Part shown: one piece after another, positions 47,317 through 56,944 of the stretch
How positions within the stretch are numbered: the first letter of the stretch is position 1
How the letters are laid out: each line of letters begins with the position of its first letter
NCBI GenBank assembly: GCA_036927565.1
Contig: JAYESD010000007.1
Location: forward strand, 5,043,644 to 5,107,643
DNA from: Tuctoria greenei
Lineage: Eukaryota; Streptophyta; Magnoliopsida; Poales; Poaceae
DNA: 64,000 nt
Direction of reading: 5' to 3'
Notes under the pieces: model-generated
The model's input: only the letters and a program-made list of their open reading frames with translations
Database searches by the model: none
Told to the model about the DNA's origin: nothing
Position numbers and translations under genes: made by a program

Positions 47317-47366
<50 letters not shown>
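47306..47366. repeat. (GTA)n/(AAT)n microsatellite inside the LINE
   Basis: Four to five gta units pass into about seventeen aat units. Trinucleotide expansion within the LINE 3' region. Confidence 0.9.
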
Positions 47367-47368
<2 letters not shown>

Positions 47369-47553
47369 CAAATAAAATAAGATTATACATTTTATTTATT
47401 TTAGAAAAAGGTTAATAAGAAAGAAGATGAGAGTAACAAAATACGAATAAACTAAGATTTTGGTACATGAATTGCTAATTTCTATGCAGTTCTATCATGA
47501 GCCAAATCTCTAGGTACGTCTCACTCCTTTAAGTCTTGTTTCACTGTCTCCTG

Positions 47554-48659
47554 TCACGTCAACCTTGGTCGACCTCTACCCCTTCTAAAATTTTCTCTAC
47601 TCTTTATAATCTCATTGTTAACCGGTGCTTCTGGAAGTCTCCGCTGTATATGCCCAAACCATCGTAGGCAATATTGGACTAGCTTCTCCTCAATCGGTGT
47701 CACCCCTACACTATCGCATATCACCTCGTTTCTAATTTTGTTTCTTCTTGTATGACCGCACATCCACCGTAGCATGCGCATCTTCGCAACACTCATTTGT
47801 TAGACATGTTGCCTTTTAGTTGGTCAACATTCTGCTCCATACATCATCATAGGTCTGATCACCGTCCTATAAAATTTTCCTTTCAATTTTTGTGGAACTT
47901 TCTTATCACATAAGATTCCATATGCTTGTCGCCACTTCATCCACCTGATCTTGATTCTATGACAAACATCTTCGTTAATATCACTATTGCTTTGTAACAT
48001 TGATCCTAAATATCAAAATGTGTCCCTCCTAGGTACTAATTGTCCTTGTAAACTAATATTTCCATCCTCGCACCCGACATCACTAAAGTCGCATCTTATA
48101 TACTCGGTCTTTTGGTTCTACTGAGTATAAACCCCTTATACTCTAAGGTCTGCCTCCACAACTCCAATTTTCAATCAACACCATCTCTAGTTTCATCTAC
48201 CAACACTACATCATCAGCAAAGAACATACACCAATGGATATCCCCTTGTATATCCTTCGACACCTCATCCATCACTAAGGAAAAGATGTAAGGACTTAAG
48301 TCTGATCCTTGGTGTAGTCCTATTGTGATAGGAAAAGTGTCGGTCTCACTATCTCTTATGCGCACACTTGTCACCACATTATTATACATATCCTTGATAA
48401 GGTTAATGTATTTTGTTGGGATTTTGTGTTTCTCTAGTGTCCACCACATGACCGGTTTTGGTACCTTATCGTATGCCTTCTCCAAGTCATTGAACACCAT
48501 ATGCAGATTCTTCTTTTGCTCCCTATACCTCTCTATAAGCTGATGGAGTAAGAAAATCGACTCCATAGTGGACCTTCGAGGCATAAAATCAAACTGATTT
48601 TTAGTGACATTGGTCACTTTCCTCAAGCGGTGTTCAATCACTCTCTCCCAGAGCTTCAT
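47554..48659 (-). pseudogene. LINE reverse transcriptase, degenerate
   Basis: From 48659 to 48171: KLWERVIEHRLRKVTNVTKN, FNDLEKAYDKVP, GLHQGSDLSPYIFSLVMDEV and the catalytic FADDVVLVDE, all non-LTR RT signatures. It then breaks. The C-terminal piece 47796-47554 reads LRWMCGHTRRNKIRNE and LRWFGHIQRRLPEAPV. Upstream of 48659 further RT sequence is present with many stops. Inactive. Confidence 0.88.
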
Positions 48660-48990
48660 AGTATGACTTATGAGCTTAATTCCTCAATAATTAGTACAAT
48701 TTTGAACATCTCATTTATTTTTGAAGATGGGTACTAAAATACTTTTTCGTCACTCTTTAGACATTTTGTTTGACTGAAAAATGCGGTTGAATAGTTTAGT
48801 GAGCCATACTATTGCTACATCCCCCAGACATCTCCACACCTCAATAGGGACATCATCGGGGCTGCGGGCATTTCCTTCTTTTTAAGGCCTCTCTAACCTC
48901 AGATTTTTGTATCTTCCGCACGAATCGTCTGTTGGTGTCATCAAATAAGTCATCCAACTCGAACCTAATGCTCTCAAGGATTAGTGATTA

Positions 48991-49295
48991 ATTATGAAAA
49001 TTAGTTGCTAATTACTCGGTACTGGAAATTTTCTCAAATTTCAGGCACCTGACAAATAGACAGACCCTTACAATAATGTGATCCCCCTCGTGTAGGAAAA
49101 CACATGTTGAGGTTCTCCACACAGTTGAAAAGAAATTATCACACAGAAAAGAAATCATAGCAGCAAGAAAAATAAAGCAAACTCCAATGCGGCAGATTAA
49201 CATATTCTCAAAACATGCTTTACTCTTGTCGCAGGAATTTTAGCATCATAGTACCATACCTTCAAGTCGATTTGTGATGCTCTGTAACGATCTCC
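48991..49295. other. Spacer between LINE and DUF594 remnant
   Basis: AT-rich single-copy sequence continuing the host sequence interrupted by the LINE. It may include the 3' untranslated part of the DUF594 remnant. Nothing else recognised. Confidence 0.4.
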
Positions 49296-50125
49296 TCAAC
49301 CTGTGACCTCCTCAATCTCTGACACCGCACCTCTAGTCTGATGGTTCACCCTATTTGTACCAGCATTATTGATGTTGTTATTTCCAGCATCACTCGCCTT
49401 GATTTCACTGTCGTCGGTGAGTTTGCCTGGCCATCCTCCAGTTTCAACATCTAGGTCCTCCGCTACAATGTCATCGGAGTCCTTCTCAATCTCTGGCACA
49501 TCACCTCTGGTCTGGTGGTTCGCCCTATCTGTACCAACATTATTGATGTTGTTATTTCCAGCATCACTCGCCTGAAGATCTGCAGTATCATTGTTTTCTG
49601 AGGCATCATCCTCTGGCCACAACTTACTCTTCTCAATGCCACAATGCCAAAGCAAGGCCCAGATGATGGTTATGAACTCTCCTCCAGACTCGAGGCATTT
49701 TTTGTGTGCCTCTGCATTCCATGTGGGTGCAATGTGTATAATTAACTCAGTCCATACGTCTGCCAGGATCTCCCAGCAGACTTCTTCTCCTTCATCTAGT
49801 AGTTTTTTGCCTAGCATTGCACCTTGTTTCACAACCTCTTATTCCATTATGACACTCTCACGGTTTTCTGCTGCTTCAAGCGCCTCTAAGCTCAATTTGG
49901 TGTACCTGTTCTCTAAGGAATCACATGATCTTAGAATGTTATCACGAGCACTCTTCACATTTTTTCTGAAGACCATCTGTGGCACAAGGAAGCTATCAGG
50001 AATCAGGTCAGGTTTTGAAACTAGTAGATATGCACAGTACCGTGATAAGCTATTTCCTACTATGTATTTTTCCTTCAGCTTTCCAAATAACTTTTTCTTC
50101 GATGATTTGGATGAAGCAAAATATC
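49296..50125 (-). pseudogene. DUF594-domain gene remnant (DUF4220/DUF594 plant family)
   Basis: The minus strand reads GKLKEKYIVGNSLSRYCAYL, PDLIPDSFLVP, then ENRESVIME, a TAA stop (about 49843), EVVKQGAMLGKKLLDEGEE, CWEILADVWTELIIHIAPTW and GGEFITIIWALLWHCGI. The last motifs are the DUF594 signature of a large grass family of DUF4220-DUF594 membrane proteins of unknown function. The C-terminal tail is acidic and holds two copies of a ~30-residue repeat (ASDAGNNNINN...NHQTRG). The N-terminal DUF4220 part is absent, and similarity is cut near 50125 where copia RT begins. Truncation plus the stop indicate a pseudogene. Confidence 0.8.
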
Positions 50126-50134
50126 CGAATCTAG

Positions 50135-52409
50135 TTACTCATATAAATATACAGTCATAGCATCCATCAATTGCAAAGATAGATGTTTTTGTGTTGCCAG
50201 AGATATCAAATATCGGAAAGTTATTTCATTTATAACAGGATAATATGTTTCATTAAAATCAATGCCGGGTCTCTGTGTGAACCCTTGTGCAACTAGTCTT
50301 GCTTTGTATCTCACAACCTCGTTGTTCTCATTCCGTTTTCGGACGAAAACCCATTTAAACCCAACATGATAGGTTCGAGGAGGAGTAGGTATTACATTAC
50401 CGAATACCTCTTTTTTTAAGCGAGTCAAGTTCTGCCTTGATTGTTTCTTTCCATTTGATTCAGTCTGAGCGTTGTTTACACCCTGTCATGGTCTTAGGAT
50501 CAGAATCTTAGAGAAGATCAGCTATCATAGTTGAAAAGTTGAGTTGACAACCGTTGTATTACGGTCAAGTAATTCTCCGGAACTAGTATAATTGATGGAA
50601 ATTTCTCTTCTCCCCTGTAATTCTTCTTGACTTCCCAACATAGAAGAATCAGGGTTTTCAGATTGTCCAGCCTGCTCTATAGTGCACACTTGAGGGCTAG
50701 ATAAAGGATTTAAAATATCCCTTTGATGTATGCCAACATTTTGTTGACTTGCATTTACTTTCCTCAAGGAAGGTCTAGTCTTTGAACGCTTGCTTGAAGC
50801 ATCTATTTTCTTATTTGCTCCTCCCCTTTTCGGAGGTTGAGTGGTTTTTATTGGTACCTCCACTCGGCAAGGTGCATTGATAGCAGGATTCAAAGACTTT
50901 GTGACATTATTATAGTCAGTAAATGCATCTGGCAGGTTACTAGCAATTTGCTGTAACTCAATAATTTTCTAAACTTGAAGTTCAGTTTCCTTTGTACGTG
51001 GATCAACATTTAGGATGAACTTGTCATCCCAATTTATTTCTCGGCGGTCATTGATAAATTTATTATCTCCCCCTAAAGCCGGGAAATGATCCTCATTAAA
51101 AATACAATCAGCGAATCGGGTCGTGGATAAATCTCCTGTTAAAGGCTTCAGATATTTAATAATAGACGGAGATTGGTATCCCACGTATATTCCTAATTTC
51201 CTGTGAGGGCACATAGAAGTTCGTTTAGGTTGTGAAATTGGTGTGTATACAACACATCTAAATTTTCGCAGATGGGAGATATTGGGTTGATCTCCACGTA
51301 CAAGTTGTAAAGGGGAGGTGGTATGATATGCAGTTGGTCTTAATTGTAGAAGATCAGCAGCGTGTAAAACTGCATGACCCCAATAAGATGTTGATAAATT
51401 GCATCCTTGTAATAATGACCTAGCTATGAGTTTAACCCTCTTTATTAGAGATTCTGCCAAACCATTTTGTGTGTACATATGAAATAGAATGTTTTACTTT
51501 AATTCCTTGAGCTATACAATAATTATTAAAGGCTCGAGATGAGAATTCAGCAGCATTGTCCATACGGATACTCTTAATCCTATATTCAGGATAATTCGCT
51601 TTTAACTTTATTACTTGTATCATAAATTTGGCAAAAGCATGATTACGTGTAGATAATAAACACACATGTGACCATCTATTAGATGCGTCAATTAAACCCA
51701 TGAAGTATCTAAATGGTCCACACATTGGTTGTATGAGTCCACAAATGTCATCTTGAATTCTTTCAAGGAATTTTAATGGTTCAAGCGGGGAAGGTCGCAA
51801 GATCAACTTGCCCATAGCACATGAAGTATACATAAAATCATTATATTTTGGAAATTTAGTGTTCTTTAAATCATGACCGGTGCAATTTCCAATAATTTTC
51901 CGCATCATCCCTATTCCGGGGTGGCCTAGGCATAAATGCTAGGTCTTAAATGTTTCAACATTCTGGAAAATCATCTTGTATGCAACATGAGGTACGGATT
52001 TTATGTACATAAAGTATAGTCCAGATGGAGTAGAAGGAATTCTTTCTAGAACTTCTTGGCCATATTCGGAAGATTTTGAAATAAGAAGAAATTCTTCTTT
52101 ATTTTCTTCATGGATATGCATATGTAACCCATTTTTCCGAATATCTCTAAAACTTATGAGAATACGTGTAGAATAGGGATACAATAAAGCATGCTCAATC
52201 ATCACTTCTGTCCCATTAGGGAGTGTAATAGTGGCTTGTCCAGAGCCAACTATTGTCGCATCGCGTCCTGCGATGGTCAAAACATTTCCCGACCTCCTAG
52301 TTAGGGTTTGAAAATATTTTGTATTCCTAAGTATAGAGTTTGTGGTGCAACTATCCACAAGGCATATTTCTTCTTCTATCGGAAGTTTCCCGTAAAATCT
52401 TGGTTTCAA
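50135..52409 (-). pseudogene. copia pol (protease, integrase, partial RT), broken
   Basis: From 52409: protease motif LVDSCTTNSIL (Gly of the usual DSG replaced by Cys), then a TAG at 51939, then HLCLGHPGIGMM (integrase zinc region). The integrase core has DDICGLI, RMDNAAEFSSRAF and NGLAESLIKRV, with a frameshift near 51450 between the last two. The pol linker region (51478-50525) has a stop at 50969. The RT start is WVFVRKRNENNEVVRYKARL, VAQGFTQRPGIDFNETY. The frame ends at LMDAMTVYLYE before the break. Confidence 0.88.
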
Positions 52410-52452
52410 TCTTCAATCTCTCTTGTTCGTAGAACAAAGTGTTGATAACGTG

Positions 52453-52643
52453 TTGAATACTAATTGAGAGAGAATTGAGAGAGACAATTGAGAGAATTGC
52501 AAAATAATTCAACTATATTTTATTCATTCACTTGTCTTCTATTTATACATGTGATGGTGGCCATTGGAGAGGAGACATGACTTTTAGATGGAGGACTACA
52601 TATGACCCTTCAAGTGATCACATGTCAAAATTGGATTGCAACA
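52453..52643 (-). repeat. 5' LTR of truncated copia
   Basis: 191 bp with TGTTG/CAACA termini and internal tataaata on the minus strand (near 52537). Unrelated in sequence to the copia LTR at 9745-9930. Confidence 0.8.
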
Positions 52644-52983
52644 GGTAGGTAACTGCCGGTCCAGCCGCTCGTCTCGTCTCGTCCGCTTCGGAGATCCTCT
52701 CGACCAGGAGCGGCGGTGGCGAGGGTGAGTTTCCCTTCCAACCATCTGCTCATTCTTCGTTCCTCATCCCCCCACCTTCTGTAGAGTCTATAAGCCAAGA
52801 TAGGAAATGTTTAGGTTCTAGTGAGAGATCAGCAGCGCGTGCAGGTCGCCCGTTCGACGGTTCGCCTCACCCACCCAGACCCAGGACTGCGTTCTCGTGG
52901 CCGTGTCGGGTTCCAAATTCCATTTTCACTGCTATTCACTATTCTGAAGTGTACTGATTGTATTAGAAAACTGTTTTTATATT
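52644..52983. other. Spacer between two copia fragments
   Basis: A GC-rich patch (52650-52722) ending gcgagg|gtgagt looks like a first exon with a splice donor, but I could not join it to any coding exon. The rest is unrecognised. Confidence 0.35.
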
Positions 52984-53640
52984 TGTTAAGATTCCATAAT
53001 CACCGATTGATTGTTAGCTGGCCACGCATGATCTGACTTGCGCCGTGCGGTTAGGATCGTAGAAATGTTGTGCCGCCTCTTTCCATCTTGTGCTCCGAGA
53101 TACTCGGTCACTTCTGCTGTAACGTAACTATATAAAGCCCTCACATTAATGGAATCAATCAGTGGCAATTATCATTTACATGGTAACCAGAGCAATCTAA
53201 GATCCCTTCTTTTCTTCTTCCCACCCACCTCTCCCTCTGATGGCCGACACATTCTCCTCGTCTGCGAGCCACTCCGCCAGTACGACGTCTTCTACAACAA
53301 CGATCTCAACGACTTCATCGACAACTTTGCCAAGCAACGGTGCCACAGTCTTGCCGTCCATGGCAACTGCTGCTCAATCGGTGAACATCACCAGTCTGGT
53401 GATCGTTCGCCTTTGACATGTTCTCTACGGCATATCGCCGTTGGAAGAGGATGTTCATGGTCGTTCTTGATCGGTTCAACTTGCGACATCACATTGACGA
53501 CACCCCTCCTCGTCTTGATGATGTCGTTTGGGTTCAGAAAGATCTGACAGTCCTCATGTGGATCCATGCCACACTGGCTGCCGATCCGCTAGACTTTGTT
53601 ATGGAGGACGACATCACTGCGGCAACTTCCTCACGGTCAG
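52984..53640 (+). mobile_element. copia fragment: 5' LTR, PBS and gag start
   Basis: 197-bp LTR 52984-53180 (TGTTAAGATTCC ... CATTTACA) with tatataaa near 53130, followed at once by tggtaaccagagca (53181-53194), a near match to the initiator-Met primer-binding site tggtatcagagc. Downstream, the broken frames 53236-53640 read as copia gag (RWKRMFMVVLDRFNLRHHID, LMWIHATLAADPLDFVMED). Everything beyond gag is gone. Confidence 0.82.
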
Positions 53641-53909
53641 TCACTCTCCTCCCTCGTCTTCTTCTCCCATGAACTCAGATGATCTGCTTCTCGCACTTCT
53701 TCTTATCCTCCCTTTTAACTGAAGTTTCGATTGGCCTTTTCTGGGAATGCAGGTATGGCAAAAGAGAAGAGAACAGCACTATCGATTCAATATGTACAGG
53801 GCGGTGTTGACAGAAGATTTGTTGGACTAGGACCATGCATGGTAATTTCACTCTTTCTCATCACCATGAGGTTGTTAATCCAATGTATGGAGTGAGTCCA
53901 GCTAGAGGA
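53641..53909. other. Spacer to RING gene
   Basis: Unrecognised; contains possible 3' untranslated sequence of the minus-strand RING gene. Confidence 0.35.
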
Positions 53910-55332
53910 TTAAGCTGTTTCATCAAATTCCATTTTCTGCAAGGGGTAAACGTGACAAATAAAAGGATTTATTAAGATTATGTACCAGGAAAAATGGAAT
54001 AGTAGAGAAAAATGCGCAGAGTTTTCTGCACATGTTGATGGTGCCATATTTTAACAGCGGTTGCATTCAAGGGAAGTTAACACGGATTATGGAGAGACGA
54101 CTTCAATGCTAGCTTGAGCTTTGAGATTAAATTCAGGCTACTGATTTCATGGTACAACAATGTGTAATCATTTTTCCTGTAGTACCATTAAATCATAACG
54201 GTAAAGAACTATCCCAATTACCTTCCCACAGACAGGGCATGCCTCACTTCTTTCCATCCACTCATATATACAGCCAAGGTGGAAATGGTGAGAGCACTGC
54301 ATTACTATCCTAGGATTTTCCGGTCTGTAATCTGCATTGTAGTTTGGCAACCATATAACACAATGAGAACACAAGGAAAATAATGTTCAGGCGAAAAGGT
54401 TGGCATTCCGATATCAGGATATTTCGTTGTAAGCAGCACGGCATTTGAGTCAACTGGCACGAGTCCTGTTACTAATCAACTCATGAATGTAATGGACAAG
54501 TAATACCTTCAAGGCATGTTGGGCAGACGTCCTCATCTTCAGCAGATCGGGAGAAGTAGGTAAAGTAATTCCCATGTTCCCTTGGTGGCAGCTTCTCTCC
54601 GTAAGCAGAACTGCATATTTTCATTTTAGTATCATAGTTTGTTTTGCTTGTCTTGTGTACTGTGACCGGTGTCTCTCCATTTCCTCCTCCTCATCATCAG
54701 GCCTAAGTGGTTCTGATTCTTCTGGGGAATGACTTGAGAGGCCTCACGCCTTGATGCAAGCCAGTCACGAGGGGAAAATCGTGGATCATCATATGGCAGT
54801 GGTCTTGAAGGTGAACGGTACGTATCAAAGGAAATTCCGGCTGAATCAACTGGAGTGGCTTCTATAGCCTGAGAAACGGGATGTGCCGCTCCAACACGAA
54901 ATAAAACAGTGTACTGAAACCAAAAAGATCAAAACGTAATGGCTGCCGACCCTGTATCATTGCAAGGAGGATGATTCGAACATAGGACCTCCAAGACACA
55001 CAAGTGAAAAAAAAAACTCTACCACTGCGCCAGGCCTAGCATTGATCAATTCCTTTTTTTGAAACCCGATAACAAATTGCTACAAATGAGAACAGTTAAG
55101 GCATAACTATTTGTTCCACAAATGAAGCTTTCAATTATTCATGACACATGGCAAATGATTAAGGCCATAGTTTTCGTTTAAATTGGATACCAGAGGGTAA
55201 CTTAAGCCATGAGAATCAACTGATCATTTTCAGGTCAACATACCAGTTGCAAGAACAGCATTGTCATCTGGAAGACAAGAACATACCGCATTGATCAGCT
55301 GCTGGGTAAAGCATCTAAGGCACACACAGTTG
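53910..55332 (-). pseudogene. RING-H2 E3 ubiquitin ligase-like gene (At3g02290 type) with frameshift
   Basis: Exons on the minus strand: 55332-55287 (NCVCLRCFTQQLINA), 54913-54667 (YTVLFRVGAAHP ... SRPLPYDDPRF), 54610-54507 (SAYGEKLPPREHGNYFTYFS, EDEDVCPTCLE), 54331-54222 (DYRPENPRIVMQCSHHFHLG, CIYEWMERSEACPVCGK) and 53936-53910 (KMEFDETA stop). Phases agree for the last three. The RING-H2 set C-x2-C ... C-x-H-x2-H-x2-C ... C-x2-C is complete. The 247-nt exon is one base short near 54730: frame +1 reads HSPEESEPLRPDDEEE, as the family requires. The intron behind it (54666-54611) is only 56 nt. The first exon was not found; an ATG at 55380 (MGALCSC) resembles the family start MGAFCC but is out of frame. 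A recent pseudogene, or a sequence error. Confidence 0.78.
54944..55042 (-). mobile_element. tRNA-derived SINE fragment (Au-like) in RING intron
   Basis: On the minus strand, ggcctggcgcagtggtagag (A-box region, about 55036-55017) and atgttcgaatc (B box, 54982-54972) are spaced as in a tRNA promoter. The head resembles Au-type plant SINEs. The 3' part is absent or truncated. It lies in the intron between the first two recognised exons. Confidence 0.65.
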
Positions 55333-55702
55333 CTAAACGCCGAAGAGAACAGATAACAGACAAGAACAGAGAGCTCCCATAATCCACGGAAAGGTCACAA
55401 GAGAGTTTCGTGAACCAGAACTCTAATCAGCAAGTCCGACCGGGTACCAGATAGTACAGGATATATATGAACTGATCTGCGATCAAGTCTTCCAGAATCC
55501 TGAATTATTCAATGCCAAGAGGGTTGAAACAAAGCAGGTGCTTGCCAATACCTACAATGGCAGAAGATAGCATCATTGCGGAGCTTAATCTGACAACAAA
55601 GTTACATCTTTTGTGCAAGTTGAGAGTCTATCTGAACTATATTTCTAACGAACCATCATCACAGTATTCGCCAGTAAACTGTTTTTTTAAGCAACAACTA
55701 CT
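55333..55702. other. Upstream part of RING locus
   Basis: Expected to hold the first coding exon. Only the out-of-frame MGALCSC start at 55380 was found. Otherwise unrecognised AT-rich sequence. Confidence 0.35.
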
Positions 55703-56004
55703 GTGCAATCTGGATTTCTGTGCAAGCGTGCAATCTGCAAATCTCAGTCATTTGACGTACATCTAAGGGTGTCTGACATTTTATGCAAATCTCAGTCATC
55801 TGACGTACATCTAAGGGTGTCTGATATTTTACACATAAATCCTTCCACTGCCTGTGTAAAAGGGTGGCTGATATTTTACACATAAATCCTTTCACCTGCC
55901 CGTGTAAAAGAAAGGATCTATGTATAAAATGGTAGCCACCCTTAGATGTACATCCAATGGCTGAGATTCACGGATTGCACGTTTGCACATGAGTTCAGAT
56001 TGCA
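55703..56004. mobile_element. MITE with long inverted ends (Mutator-like)
   Basis: 302 bp, starts TGCAATCTGGATTT and ends AGTTCAGATTGCA. The terminal ~90 bp at each side are complementary (tacatctaagggtg appears near both ends in opposite orientation). A 45-bp internal segment (aatctcagtcat...ctaagggtgtctga) is repeated in tandem on the left side only. No clear target duplication. Confidence 0.75.
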
Positions 56005-56107
56005 TAGCAGTCGTTGCCTTTTATCTGATAGAAACAATATAACACATCGTTACAGGAAATATGTCCCCTGTTTTCTATCAAAGTACATTCCTGGTTTAAA
56101 TTTACAG

Positions 56108-56240
56108 TAGGGGTTTGTTTGGATAGCAGTTGATCCACTACAATCTAAGCGGAATTAAGTAGATTGAGAAGAAAATTAGTTTATTTTCTACTTCAATCCA
56201 CTTCGATCCACTTATATTAAGTGCATCCAAACAAGCCTTA
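56108..56240. mobile_element. Small MITE, 133 bp
   Basis: Starts taggggtttgtttggat and ends atccaaacaagcctta. Inner sequences also pair (ctacttaattccgc/gcggaattaagtag type). Superfamily not assigned. Confidence 0.65.
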
Positions 56241-56944
56241 AAGTTGATAGTGTGAGAACGCGATCCACCAAAATTCCATGCCCCTATTGATCAGGACGGC
56301 ACCCAAATAGACTCTAATCCCGGATCGTCCAACTTACACACAGCGACGATAGGATCATCCACTACCCGAGGAACAGAGAATAATCCCAAGCGCAGATCGA
56401 TCCAGGCGAGAAACGGGGAGGTGGAAGAAGGGAGGCACCACGGACGCCCACTCTCAACGAGATAGGAAAGAAGGAGGAGGAGCGTGGGTTTACGGAAACC
56501 TCTCGCGCCACGCCCGCGATAGGGAAGGGGAATCCCCTTACTCTTGGTGTGGTGGAGAAGTTGACCGATCTGCTGAGGAAAGCGAAGCAGAGGTCCCAGG
56601 ATTTGCTGCGGTGGCGGTGGGATCATTCTTGCCGTCTCTCGAGCTCTTCTCTTGGTCGTCGAAATGGACGAAGCCAACCTCTTATCGGGTCCCGACGGGG
56701 GAGACCCGGTAATCGAAGCTACAGTGACTCAGACGCGATGAGTGTGAGTCACAGTCGCCAGGAGCAAGCAGCTACAGTGATTTTCTTCTTCCCCAGAACG
56801 GCTGCCGGCGGACGGTGAGAGGATTTGCTGAGGTCTCGACTGACACACAGTCCCGCGCGCTCAGGCACATGTGAGTGGCGGCGGAGCTTTGTAGATCTGG
56901 CCACACGTGGATTGGCCTGCATGCGGTGTGTGGCGATGTTCTCG
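56241..56944. other. GC-rich segment, possible 5' leader/promoter of RING locus
   Basis: 56290-56780 is moderately GC-rich and on the minus strand carries a 128-codon frame (56677-56291) without a recognisable domain, followed by a possible splice donor. It may be the 5' untranslated exon of the RING gene. 56780-56944 is unrecognised. Confidence 0.35.

Larger units (their letters stand above)
47203..48978 (-). mobile_element. 5'-truncated LINE (RTE-like), with target duplication
   Basis: 1,776 bp on the minus strand ending in a (TTG)n-type tail (plus strand caacaacaac at 47203), flanked by a 12-bp duplication gattagtgatta (47191-47202 and 48979-48990). It carries reverse-transcriptase and C-terminal fragments with stops. 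The simple TTG tail and RT sequence point to the RTE clade. The endonuclease region is missing. Confidence 0.9.
50125..52643 (-). mobile_element. Truncated copia retrotransposon (5' LTR to RT)
   Basis: The 5' LTR is at 52643-52453 (minus strand TGTTGCAATCC ... TATTCAACA, 191 bp, with tataaata). A ttatcaac primer-binding-type segment, protease, integrase and the N-terminal RT follow. The element stops in RT near 50125, so the catalytic RT core, RNase H and 3' LTR are missing. It abuts the DUF594 remnant directly. Confidence 0.9.

Noticed and set aside
47308..47366. Trinucleotide repeat as coding homopolymer
   Set aside because: It lies in the non-coding 3' region of a LINE and is simply a microsatellite.
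9745..52643. The two minus-strand copia pieces as halves of one element
   Set aside because: Their LTRs (9745-9930 and 52453-52643) are unrelated in sequence, so they come from different families.
54972..55032. A tRNA gene
   Set aside because: A and B boxes are present, but the sequence cannot form a cloverleaf and has an A-rich run; it fits a tRNA-derived SINE better.
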